Shown here one piece after another: positions 34,181 to 44,814 of a DNA stretch of 64,000 nucleotides (position 1 is the first letter of the stretch; every line of letters begins with the position of its first letter). Under the pieces are notes generated by a model that did not search any database, was not told where the DNA came from, and was given only the letters and a program-made list of their open reading frames with translations. The position numbers were made by a program, and so were the translations under genes. Source of the stretch: Coniella vitis (lineage: Eukaryota > Ascomycota > Sordariomycetes > Diaporthales > Schizoparmaceae); the NCBI GenBank assembly GCA_011317545.1, contig WUJK01000013.1, positions 434,001-498,000 of the forward strand. Direction: 5' to 3'.

Positions 34181-35930
34181 TTGAGAACGGGGACTGAGGG
34201 TTTCTTCTTCGAGGTGCGCTGGATGTTGTCATGGGGTGGTAGTGGAGTGGTCAAACAATCCTATGCGGAGAAGAGGGTGGTCAGATGTTTGGTTTGCAGA
34301 ACCGAGTTGCCGGGCCTGCTTTGCTTGATCCAGCAAAAAAAATGATGGATCGTTTGATTACATCCCCTCAAGATTAACTTTCAAGAGGTGGAGGTCGGAA
34401 AGTATCGATGCGGGAGGGAATTTGGGTCGACAACCGCGAAGAACCCCACGGTCTATGAGTAGGAAAGGCAAACAGGGACAGAAAGAAGAAGATTAGTAGG
34501 GGAAGGGGGAGAAGAAGTGGAAGGCTAGTAAATGACTGTTTGTATGTGGTAGGTATACTATACTATGTATACGATGTGGGTAGTTTTGCTATATGAGAAA
34601 TCCCTATAGAAACGGTTATGACGGGAAAGAAACCCCACATATAAACCAGAGATAAGTACACCGTTCATGTTATTAGATCAGGCACGCATTTGCCATATCA
34701 TCAACGGTTTTCTCCATTAGTACTTAATCGCGGAGATATGCAGAAAACGTGGGGAGCACCTGGTGGGATTCCATCGATACCAGGGCTGGCTACAAGGGGT
34801 ATATCTCGTGGATTGGATATATGGGTTTCCCTGTTCTTTTATGTCGCGGTATTTTTCCTGTCTTGGTGCCTTTTTCTCTCGTGCTTCGTTCAACGTTACT
34901 ACTCGTGCAGGGAGGGCAAAATCTTTTTCTTCTTTTTTTCTCTCTCTTTTTAAAGAACGAAAAACATAACGAAGCAAGGCAAATAAAAAGGCTGGATCAC
35001 CGAAAGGAGGGTCATTGCGGGCCCGGGGCTCACCTACTTTAAAGGCAGGTGGACTCTTGTCGACGGGGCTCGCTTCTTTAGAAGTGTGGGGGTGGTCATT
35101 TTGAAAGAGGGATCGCTGCAGCGGCACGCATGGCAAGAGGAGACCAAAGTGGATGGGGAGATCTTCCCAGACATCTATCTGTACCTGTTTTCCCTTTCTT
35201 TCCCAATGGGAGTGGTGCGTAATATATTCAGCACTCGATCCGTCCACTTGCTTGCCACTATACTATGGATAGTAGTGCTTTGCCTCTTGACTCGTGAGAT
35301 AAGGGTTTCTCTCTCTCTCTCTGTGTGTGTATGTGTGTGTCTCTCTTTTGGGGTGAGAGTGATGAGTCTTCGGTGCATCTGACGAGTCATGGCCCAGTCA
35401 GTCTACAAAAGAGTCCTCATGTGCCCACTCATCATTTACTTGGAACTATCAAGCCCCTTCAGCACCCATGGCATGGCTCTTATTAGGCTGCAGACTTATC
35501 AGTACCTGTTGAATATGTCCCGTGGCTGGCTGATATCCAACGGCCTCGGCCGTCGTCTCCCCTTCTTGTCCAAAGGCGGTTTCACTGCTGTCCAGATAGG
35601 GTATAGGTCCGCATTGTATCAGTCAACGTCTACATGGTATATCTACTTCTACTAACAGATCTGTGGATCAAGGCTCGGTGAGCCGAATGGAGGCCCCTGT
35701 GAAACGTCTATACTGTGTATCCAGTGTGTTATGGGGGAGGGGGGCCGCTCCTGGGCCTGGGGCTGGTGAAAAGAACCTGCACAGGACACGGTGGAGATAT
35801 CGAGAAGAAACCTGCCACTCTGGATGGAAAGGAATGAACGTGAAGCTAGTCAGTCTATAATAAAGCCTGATGATGGTGTCTGCTGTTATCTAACAAGTTT
35901 ATTTTCTTGTTCTAATAACTGAGGCTGTCT

Positions 35931-35982
<52 letters not shown>

Positions 35983-36960
35983 CACAACGCTATTGCACAG
36001 AAAGGAAGATACACAAATACGCATAGCTTTTGAGAGCCATCATATAGGCGAGATTCTCCTCGGAAACTATCATATGTCAAATGGAATCCCAACGATTAGC
36101 CATCTACGTGGAGCCTGCAGCGCTGTAAAAGTAAAGTTGCAGTGCGGCGGTCGCAGCGCAATCACACTCCACCGTGCTTGTATTTAGCAAGCCTGTGGAA
36201 CGTACATTTGTTAGCGACTGACGACCTGCCATCCATCCATTTAATAGCATAGCAGCCTTCCGGGATGAGCCTATCGGTTCACTCTGAGATCACACCACAG
36301 CACTACTGCATATCCTCTTCCAGGCAGAGAGGAACGGGAGTAATGTGCGTACATAGTATGCATGCTGTGTCCGTGATCAAAGCTATAGAGGAAACTTATA
36401 ACTGGCCTGGCTAGACTAGACTTATGGTACTTGAGACTCCACTGGAAGAGAAAAGAAACAAGACGGGCGGTGATTTCTACTCAGCGATCTCGACTCGGGC
36501 AAAACGCAGCAAACTGGAATCACTTTTGCCCTGGTCTGAAGGCTTGTTGTTTGCTGCTTTACATAAGACTGCCCAACCAACAGGCATCAGCTTGATTCCG
36601 GCGTCCAACCCGCTGAATCCAGTGAGATTTCGAGGCAGGGACCGGCAGATTGCCACAGGCGGCCACAGCCGGGGTGAGCGCTGTAGAGCCCCTGCAAGAA
36701 TACGGCGCGGCCCGCCGCCAAATGTCAACGGCTAGCCACTACGGACGGAGACGGCGGCACTAACCCCCCACTAAAGATGCCGCTGCAGCGATAAGGCTAC
36801 GCCGGGTGGCCGGACTGGCTGGGCGTCCGCATCCCGGTTCATCACCACCACCGCAATCCATCACGATATCCGACGGATTCATCATTCAAGCCTCAGGTAG
36901 CCCTTCGCCAGCCACAGAGCACCATCACCACTCCTCCAACTGCATTCTCCCACAAAAGCT
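34181..36960. other. 2.8-kb gene-poor region with microsatellites
   Basis: No coding region could be supported on either strand. The stretch includes T-rich, CT-rich and GT-rich low-complexity sequence (for example 35311-35345) and a long GA run at 35933-35980. The right end must contain the aldehyde dehydrogenase promoter and the left end that of the SAT4-like gene. Confidence 0.5.
35933..35980. repeat. (GA)24 microsatellite
   Basis: A perfect 48-bp GA repeat in a gene-free interval. No neighbouring repeat boundary suggests a mobile element. Confidence 0.9.
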
Positions 36961-38638
36961 ATGGCCACAGAGTCAGAAGCAGCTCAGCTGTGGATCGCTG
37001 GCACGTACCAGCCCGGCCAAGGCGACATGTAAGTGCTTCGAGATATCAGGCTCTGACAGTGATCGGCCACCAAACTATATCAGCTTTTGATAAAATACAA
37101 AGATCCAACAGGACTAACTGTCTCCCATCGTGGCCCTGTGTAGAATCCCCATTGAGGACCCAGCAACAGGCGCCATCTTTGCCCACAGCCACTCGGCCTC
37201 GGCCGCCGACGTCGAGCACACCGTCAGCCTCGCCCACCAGGCCTTCACAGCAGGCACCTGGTCGCGCGCCCCAGCCCACCACCGCGCCACCGTGCTCGAC
37301 CGCGCCGCTGCCCTCCTCGCCGCCGCGCTGCCCGCCCTCATCGCCCTCGAAGTCCGCCAGACAGGCCGCGCCATCCGCGAAATGCAGGCCCAGGTCCCGT
37401 CGCTCGTGCGCTGGTTCCAGTACTACGCCGCCCTCCTGCGCACCGCCGAGCGCCGCGTCCTGCCCACCCGCGGCAAGCTGCACAACTGGGTCGACCGCGT
37501 GCCGCTGGGCGTCGTGGCCCTCATCACCCCCTTCAACCACCCCTTGCTCATCGCCGTCAAGAAGATCGCGCCCGCCCTGGCAGCCGGCAACAGCGTCGTC
37601 GTGAAGCCGAGCGAGCTCACCCCGCTGACGACGCTCAAGCTGGGCGCGCTGCTCGCCGAGGCGGGCGTGCCTGCGGGCGTGTTTAGCGTCGTGCCCGGCT
37701 ACGGCGCCACCACGGGCCACGCGCTCGTCAGCCACCCGCTGGTGCGCAAGGTGGACGTGACGGGCGGCACGGCGGCCGGGCGCGCCATCGGCGCCATTGC
37801 CGGCGCCAACCTCGCCAAGTTCACGGCCGAGCTGGGCGGCAAGGCGCCGCTGGTGGTGTTCCAGGCGGCCGATGTGGATCTGGCTGTGAATGGGATTGCC
37901 TTTGGTGCCTTTGTGGCGAGTGGGCAGACGTGCGTGGCTGCGACGAGGATCCTTGTCGAGAAGACGATTCTGGATGTCGTGTTGGAGAAGTTGGCGCGCA
38001 AGGCCGAGAGTGTTGCGAAGCGGATGGGCGCGCCGACGAACCCGGAGTCGACCATGGGTCCGCTGATATCGGCCAAGCAGCTCAGGAATGTCGAGGACTT
38101 GGTTGGAGAAGCTGTGGGTGGTGGGCACGCCGCGCCTGTTTTTGGGTGCCATCGGATGGAGGGGGCCAGCCTGCTGGACGGCACGGATTTAGCACAGGGC
38201 TACTTCTATGCGCCCTCGGTGCTGACCTCGAGCCATGGCAACAGCATCCTCGGGGCGCGCATCTGGAAGGAAGAGGCCTTTGGGCCCGTCGTGGTGGTGG
38301 TGGGCTTCGACACGGAAGAGGAGGCGATTGCGTTGGCCAACGACAGCGAGTTTGGCCTGGGCGCCGCCGTCTGGACGCAGGACCTCGCGCAGGCGTTCCG
38401 CGTGTCGGAGCAGATCGACGCGGGCATTGTGTGGGTGAACACGCACCACCGCAACGACCCGAGCAGCCCGTGGGGTGGCGCAAAGAGCGCGAGCGGGGTG
38501 GGCAGTGAGAACGGCGTGGATGCGTACCACGAGTACACGACCATGAAGAGCACCATTATCAACTACGCTTCGGCGGCAGAATCGCTGGCTGCCGATGATT
38601 GGTTCAGGGAGGGGACGGGCGATGTGCGGTATGGGTGA
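36961..38638 (+). CDS. NAD(P)-dependent aldehyde dehydrogenase
   Basis: Two exons, 36961-37028 and 37144-38638, with a 115-bp phase-2 intron (GTAAGT ... TGTAG), giving 520 residues. The protein has the full aldehyde dehydrogenase set: PLGVVALITPFNHPL, the cofactor motif VTGGTAAGRAIG, general base Glu252 in ELGGKAP, catalytic Cys286 in GQTCVAATR (34 residues later, as in the family), and KEEAFGPVVVV. The N terminus is not a signal or presequence, so a cytosolic site is likely. It oxidises an aldehyde to an acid; the substrate cannot be read from sequence. Codon use is very GC-rich at third positions in the first half of exon 2 and relaxes afterwards. Confidence 0.92.
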
Positions 38639-39458
38639 TGGGTGATAGTTTGTGGTCTGGATGCGCCAGTGCCACGATGTGGGTGTCAGAAGGAATTCGA
38701 TGCATGGAAGAGGACGACGATTGATATGTCTTTGTATAACATGTCTACATGATTGATGAGTGGTGAGTAGTAATGGAAGACTCCCAATGTTATGGCTTGG
38801 ATTTTAAGATCATGATGATGATGGTGATGGTTAACGAGCCCAGTCATAAATGTCATCTGCCTTGTACAGATACTGATGCCATTGATCTTGAGAGCGACAA
38901 AGGACGAGCACGATGCCGAGCCAAGTTATTAAAGGCGTAAAAGTACTGCAACTGCCAGCATTTGCCGTCTCACACAAGACATGCACCACTGCGTGTCTCG
39001 AAGCCCAACGTGACGACTGGGTCGTGTCCATGGCAAGCGAAAAGAAATCGCCTTTTTCTCTTTCACGCACGAGGGTGTCGACCATGGGAACTTGTTTTCT
39101 TCTTCTTTTTTCTAACTCACCATGAACGAGAATGATAACGACGCTCGCTCGCTTCAAACAAGGCGACACGTATTGTCCAGAAGGTGGCTTCACTAGTATT
39201 GGAACAGTTATGCACCAGCAGCCACACGGACGATAATATAAAGAGGGGAAATCTGCGTCTTGTCTTTTTTTCTTTTGCTTTTTTCCCTCGGATCTGACCA
39301 TCCACACCTGTCGTCTTTTCCATTGATCTTCTTATTACTCTACTACTAGTCTCTCCACTAAGCTGATGCTGTATTTGAGCCGACGGAAGCAACCACTGCA
39401 AACCAACCCCATCATCCATCCCCTTGCTGTTGATATCCTCTCGCTCATATCCAACAAG
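38639..39458. other. intergenic
   Basis: 3' flank of the aldehyde dehydrogenase and promoter of the secreted protein. No further gene supported. Confidence 0.45.
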
Positions 39459-40207
39459 ATGCCTGTATCCTCTAATCTCACTGCCCTCATTGCCTGCTTC
39501 ATCGTTCTCCTAGCCCCGGCGACGGGCCTCAACCTCAACATCACAGCCGTCGGGGCCCAGAATGGAGCCTCCACCCTCGAGTGCTGGACAATGGAGACCC
39601 CCTTTTCTCTCGCCACCATACCCGGCATTGCTGGATCGGCGTCCATTGTCTTGGGCAACGTCACCAACTTGACCTACGTTGTGATTCCGCCCGGTCTGGA
39701 CGCTGGCTTGCATCACGCCCCGGTGAATCAGTGAGACTCCTTTTCTATCCCACATGATATATATATATATATATCCCAAGCAATCTTCCAACAGGAAATA
39801 TACATCCTGGCGTACTTTGTTCAGCTCCAAATTGAAACCTATCACTAACCTTGTCCCCTCCTCCCTTCTTTGAAAACCTTAGATGGGTCTGGTTCATCTC
39901 AGGCCTTGCACACATCACCCTGCCCACAGATAACACCACCAGCGCCTTTGTAACGGGCAAGTACGGCCTGATCTTCGCGGCAGACACGGCAGACGTCAGC
40001 CTTGCCGGCCATGGGACAGCCTACCCCGGGATCACAGAGACGATATCGATTGCGCTGCCCACGGCGGATGGGCTGGTGCCGCCGCACAGTCGGCTGCACT
40101 ACGGGCCTTGCCTGAGCGGAGATATTGCGGGCTTTGCGAGTCTGGCGGGTGGCTTTGATGACGTGGAGGAGGTGGGTGGGTTCCCTGGGGTGGTGCGAGA
40201 GGGATGA
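39459..40207 (+). CDS. secreted protein of unknown function, possibly cupin-like
   Basis: Two exons, 39459-39730 and 39883-40207, with a 152-bp phase-2 intron that contains an AT repeat, giving 198 residues. The first 22 or so residues (MPVSSNLTALIACFIVLLAP) form a clear signal peptide. The mature part has several N-glycosylation sequons (NIT, NVT, NLT, NTT), one early and one late Cys (LECWTM, YGPCLSG) that could pair, and a beta-rich pattern with GLDAGLHHAPVNQWVWFISG and GYP/GIT turns that recalls a small cupin barrel, although the metal ligands are not convincingly placed. No family is named. Both exons keep frame and the Trp/Phe-rich junction reads naturally. Confidence 0.72.
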
Positions 40208-41062
40208 GCAGGATGTAGGCGGCTTGATGTGGTTTTTTTGGGAGGAAGTCGATGGAGGCGCTCCATTATTGCAGTCGATGATGCGGAATTTACAGTGCCA
40301 CGAACGGCAGATCATTCATAGTCTTTTCTAGAATGTGCTGCCTTTTACTGGATTCCCTCAAGTGTTTGCGGAGACGAGCAGAATGATGCAACTCAAGGTT
40401 TTATTCGATCATTTGAAGGAACTATCATGAGATGTGATTGTTGGGGCAGGTTCTGGAGCACTTTTTGATCCAGAATCCTTTGAATATAATTCCTAGGGAT
40501 TTATCTTCATCCAAGCAAATTAGGTTGGTTCTCTATGAATGTAAAAGTGCTGCGCAGTATAATTATTTAATAGCAGAAGGCCAGTCGAACACCGCTTGGC
40601 CGGTTGTGAATAAAGGTAAGCTGGAGATTAATTCTTTACACTTGTATTCGAAATGCCACGCTACTAGTAATTTAAGCATAATAGCGTCATCGAAATTACC
40701 GAATATATTACATTTATGCTCTTTTCCCCTTCTTGGACCAAAAAGGTCCTCAAAACTGTGCACATCCACTCATATATCGCCCACATCCATCGGCATCACG
40801 ATTTTCCCAAAAGCAGCGCCTGATTAATCAGCGCTGAGTCTTGTTCTTTTGGCAAGTAGATCGCAAATCACATCCACCATTTTCTTTTTTTTTTTTTTTA
40901 TCTGGAGCGCTGCCAATTCATCACATTTTCGACTCTGAGCCAGACCTCTTTTTACATTTCCTGCGTTGATATCTGGAATAGACACTATACCTGCGTGCCC
41001 CGAAATAATTCTTTCAAAGAAAAAAAAAAAAACATTCACACACAGCATCTCAACAGCCCCCA
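40208..41062. other. intergenic, AT-richer than the surroundings
   Basis: Nothing coding was recognised. The stretch 40400-41040 is AT-rich with poly(T) and poly(A) runs and includes the promoter of the peroxiredoxin-like gene. Confidence 0.45.
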
Positions 41063-41877
41063 ATGTCCTTCACCCAAGAACTCTCCTCATGGCTCACGCC
41101 ACCCAAAACCAACGTCTCCTCCCCCCCCGAGGCAGGACAAAAGGCGCCTTCGACCAGCCAGCTCACGATGCCCGTTGCCGGTAACAAGCCAGCTGTCATT
41201 ACCTTCCTCAGACACTGCGGCTGTCCCTGTATGTTTCTGAATTCCTGTCTCTTTAGTCTCGTTTTTTTTTTTTTTTTTATTCAGCGTTCTACGGAATATC
41301 ACTCCATATTGGCTTCATCCAAATGGAATTGATTCCAACAAAATCCATCACCACCAATCATCAACCACTACTCACCAACTTTGCCCCCCAAAAAACATAA
41401 AAAACAGTCGCCGAAAAAACCTACCTCCGCCTGCGCGAAGCCGCCCTCGCCCACCCCTCCCTCGCCTTCTACGCCATCTCCCACTCGACCCAATCCCACA
41501 CGGACAAATGGCTCGCCGAGATCGAGGACGGCGGCACCACCACCACCAGCAGCAGCAGCCCTCCACCCAACCTCCACGTGATCGTCGACGGCCAGCGCGA
41601 AACCTACGCTGCGTGGGGCCTGGGCACGTCCTCCCTGTGGCACGTGCTGCACCCTGCGGATCTGTGGAGCGCGGTGCAGCTGCGCCGCAGGGAAGGCATT
41701 GCGAACCGGCCGACCGAGAGCGGGTTCCGGTTCCAGACGGGCGGCAGCTGGGCGGTGGACGGCGCGGGCACGGTGGTGGCTTGGGGGGGCGGCGGCGTCG
41801 CGGCGAGTGCGAGTGTGATTCCGGATTTTGAGGAGGCGGTGAGGGCGGTGGTGGTGGGTGGTGGCTATCGAGGATGA
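41063..41877 (+). CDS. AhpC/TSA-type peroxiredoxin-like protein
   Basis: Two exons, 41063-41228 and 41408-41877, with a 179-bp phase-1 intron (GTATGT ... ACAG) falling within the active-site motif; the product is 211 residues. After PAVITFLRHCGCPF the helix AEKTYLRLREAAL and strand FYAISHST follow, then a YAAWGLG.SSLWHVL segment. This is the layout of the Prx-like2/AhpC-TSA_2 thioredoxin-fold family common in fungi. The HCGCPF loop holds two cysteines in the redox position. It likely acts as a cytosolic thiol-dependent oxidoreductase; peroxidase activity is inferred from the family. No targeting signal is seen. Confidence 0.83.
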
Positions 41878-41985
41878 AGAGGAGTGATATCGAGGTTTCG
41901 TTCTTGGGGGAAGATTATGGTCGGTTGGGAAAGGAGAATTCATGGTTTGATGATGAAGTTTGGTGTTATGTACGGGATAGTATTC

Positions 41986-42002
41986 ATATATATATATATA
42001 TA
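41986..42002. repeat. (AT)n microsatellite downstream of the peroxiredoxin-like gene
   Basis: A short uninterrupted AT run in the space between two convergent genes. Confidence 0.7.
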
Positions 42003-42120
42003 CTTGGTATATCAACCAGCATCGATCCATCAAATTGCCAGACTTCCCATTAGAGATGCCTCCCAAAAGACAGAAGAAATGAAAGAGAAAACCAGTGAGA
42101 AGCATCACCATATCCGCCCT

Positions 42121-43002
42121 CTAGCAGCCATAGGTCGAGATGGCGGTCGTAAAGGACGCATCAGCCGTGCTCTGCAGCGCCTCGACTTCCGTCGTGTACG
42201 TCGAGTAGACTATGTTAACCACTAATCAGCGACTCTCTCTTGTGTTGTGCGTGATCAAATCTCTACAATCTGGTAGTGTGTTGAAGGGAATCGTTTGGGC
42301 CAAGCTCACTGGTTCCCTCCAGGGCGTCAAAGAAGGCATCCGACGAAGTCTGCGCCAAAGGATGTTTTGTCAGCATGTTTGTATGATTTTCAGAGTGAGG
42401 GAATGTCGGGAGAATGAAGTTTCACGGCGGCGGCAAAAGAAGGCAAAAACAGACAGACGTACCGAAAGGGTGCTCAGAGCAGAGCAGACATCAGAGGCAT
42501 ACCCAGCCTCCTCGACAACAGTATACTATCATTTCCAAGATACAAACACCATATTAGCATTTCTCCCTCCATAATCTGTGATTACATCCACTTTTCCTAG
42601 CATCACACCCATTCAATCCAGCCTCATTTGTTTTCTTTCAACAAAAAGAAGAAGAAAAACACACACCTTGGCAACAGCATCACTCAACGTCGTGGTAATC
42701 TGGCCCGTCAAGCTCACAACAGCCGCATAAATCGTCGCCGAGTCGCTCGCGGCCAGCGCACCCGTCGAGGTGACGGCCGACGTGGTCGTCGTGACGGCCG
42801 TGTTGAGCGTGTTGTAGGCCGAGAGCAGCGCGAGCGCCTGGAGCAGCGAGCCCGTGAACTTGTTGATGCTGGCGTCGAAGGCGGTCAGGTCGCTGGAGAC
42901 GGTGGCGATGTCGGCTTCGATGGCTGCGGCGCTGCGCTTGGAGAGGGGGCTGGCGAGGGTGAGGCCGAGGAGGCTGAGGGCGGTGAGATGGGACAAGTAC
43001 AT
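42121..43002 (-). CDS. secreted hydrophobic-surface-binding (HsbA)/cell-wall galactomannoprotein-like protein
   Basis: Four exons: 42667-43002, 42463-42525 (63 nt), 42310-42349 (40 nt) and 42121-42209, giving 175 residues. The ATG at 43002 was chosen because it starts directly with a signal peptide (MYLSHLTALSLLGLTLASPL) followed by a KR processing site. The mature chain is an Ala/Ser/Thr-rich helical protein (IEADIATVSSDLTAFDASIN, then AVVSLTGQITTTLSDAVAK) that matches the HsbA-type domain. The small exons add TVVEEAGYASDVCSALSTLS and DAFFDALEG, restoring the amphipathic helical repeat, and the last one ends in STYGC. Family members sit at the cell wall or are secreted and bind hydrophobic surfaces. 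The three small introns were placed by phase and are less certain than the first exon. Confidence 0.75.
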
Positions 43003-44814
43003 TTTGGGGGGTTGGGTTGGGTTAAAGGGAGAAATGGAAGCAGGCTGGGGGTATAATATGTTATGGCTTTTGCTTTGATTGGGCAAGTATGGAATGGGCT
43101 GGTGTTTTGTGATGTCAATGCCTTTTTTCGTTTTCTTTTGTGGGATGGGTGGATATCTTGGGGGGTTTTTATATTGTGCTTGCTTGATATCTTGTTATAA
43201 GTCGAGGCTGAAGACTATACTGTATACAAAACCTTACGGCGTCCGCGGGTTTCGTGTTTAGGAGGAGGCAGGGCTTGATTCATCCGGCATATCACCATCT
43301 CCTTCACCTCCCTTGCTTGAAGCGATACCCAGCCATCATGTCAACAACGTGTTCGGGCTATCCAACACCAGGTCACGTTCCATGGCGAACCAATCCCAGC
43401 GCAAGGCTCTCAACGACACTATCGTGGTGTTAGGGGGACAAAGGTGGTATCCATTAGACCTGGCCCCCCTCACCTTTCCTCTGCATAAAGGATCTCCACA
43501 ACATGCCTTGGAGGCAAAACTATCACGGCTTGGCTGATACCAAGACTGCGGGGAGAGTAGGATGTGGCGGGCGCTGGTGGACAGACCCAAGGAAAGAAAC
43601 CCACTCCATCCCTCTGGGCTACCTTGGTGTCTGATGGCTCGCTAGAGCCGGCACTTTGGGGGGAGGCAGATGACCCTCCCTGCATGGAGCCACCAGATGT
43701 GGAAGGTGACATGCTTTCTTTTGTTATTCCATTTCTATTTTGATGTTTCTTTCTTCATAGTAGCAGTGCGCACCTGTGAGACGAGAGGCCCCTTCTTCTC
43801 TGTTTCCCCTCGGCCCACGCGTCGGGGAGAAGAGAAACCCATCTACGCGAGGGGTTGTCGTCGGTTGGAACGGCAAAGTATGCGGGTGGCTGTTGAAGTT
43901 CTACGTTCCAAAGGGGTGTGTGTTCCTTCGAGAAGAGGGGGGATTCCCACGCCTGTTGATGACCCAAAGAGGAATGTAAAGAAAGTTGCGCACATATGTA
44001 CATCAGCACACTGCATATATCATCCTATATGAACCGTTTGATTCCGCTCGACCATTGCGATTGGTACTCATCCACACATGTGCCATGACAACGATTCAGA
44101 AATTGACTCTGGGCCTCGTAAGCTATTCCTTGTGTCGAGGAGTCTGGGGGAAAAAGGAAAAATAAAAAACAAGCTTCAAAATACAACCAATCCCGGAAGC
44201 ACGTTGATGGACTTCATATGCGGACTGTGTCGGAGTGCCGAACCGTCTGGGGTTATTCAAAAGGCACAAGAACTACCTTCTCTTCTTGGAGAAGCACCTT
44301 TGCATTGGTTTTGTGTGTTGTCACCCGGTTGCAGTGAGAGTGGCTACGGCTCTTTAGTCCTCCATGTATGTATGCTTCATGGCGAATAGCAAGTTCCGAG
44401 TTCAACACTGGATAGAATTGCGCCACGTACATTGGCTCAATCCGGCAAGCCTTGGTTCATTTGTATTTTCCCACAAGGTGTAACGTTATATCTGTGGGTG
44501 CAAGTGATTTTGGGCACGAGTATACAGGTCAGCCGAATTCCCCTAGCTGATCTTTGTGCAGGTCAAAGAACGTTACAGTTTACCAATGGCTTTTTTAGTA
44601 CGACTATAGCATCTTGATGTATGAGAGTCCTTGTAGCAGCTGACAGTAAGCGTATCCAGGTATTCTCAAGCTGGATGGATGAGGCCCCCAGAACCGTAAA
44701 CCAAAGTGGACTCAAGGGATACCACACGCTGGCACGTTGACATCACAATACAACAGCTCGAGTATATTGTATCGTATCATATCCAGCAAAGTGCCTAACC
44801 CCATTCCAACATCA
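43003..44814. other. intergenic, one doubtful small gene inside
   Basis: The MFS gene ends at 44815 and the HsbA-like gene starts at 43002, both on the minus strand. Apart from the candidate at 43470-43712 nothing coding was seen. Confidence 0.45.
43470..43712 (-). CDS. doubtful small gene, possible first exon(s)
   Basis: From ATG 43712 a frame codes a Ser/Gly-rich start (MSPSTSGGSMQGGSSASPQS) then DGVGFFPWVCPPAPATS. A good acceptor (CCCCGCAG) and a good donor (AAAG/GTGAGG) lie inside the same stretch and would expose a different frame with CCGDPLC. It could be a small Cys-containing protein of unknown function or a chance frame. No homologous family is recognised. Confidence 0.25.
   Translation of the reverse strand: MSPSTSGGSMQGGSSASPQSAGSSEPSDTKVAQRDGVGFFPWVCPPAPATSYSPRSLGISQAVIVLPPRHVVEILYAEER

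Noticed and set aside
37046..38152. A 368-codon open frame antisense to the aldehyde dehydrogenase
   Set aside because: It is a shadow of GC-rich third positions in the real gene, with His/Arg/Gly-biased composition and no domain.
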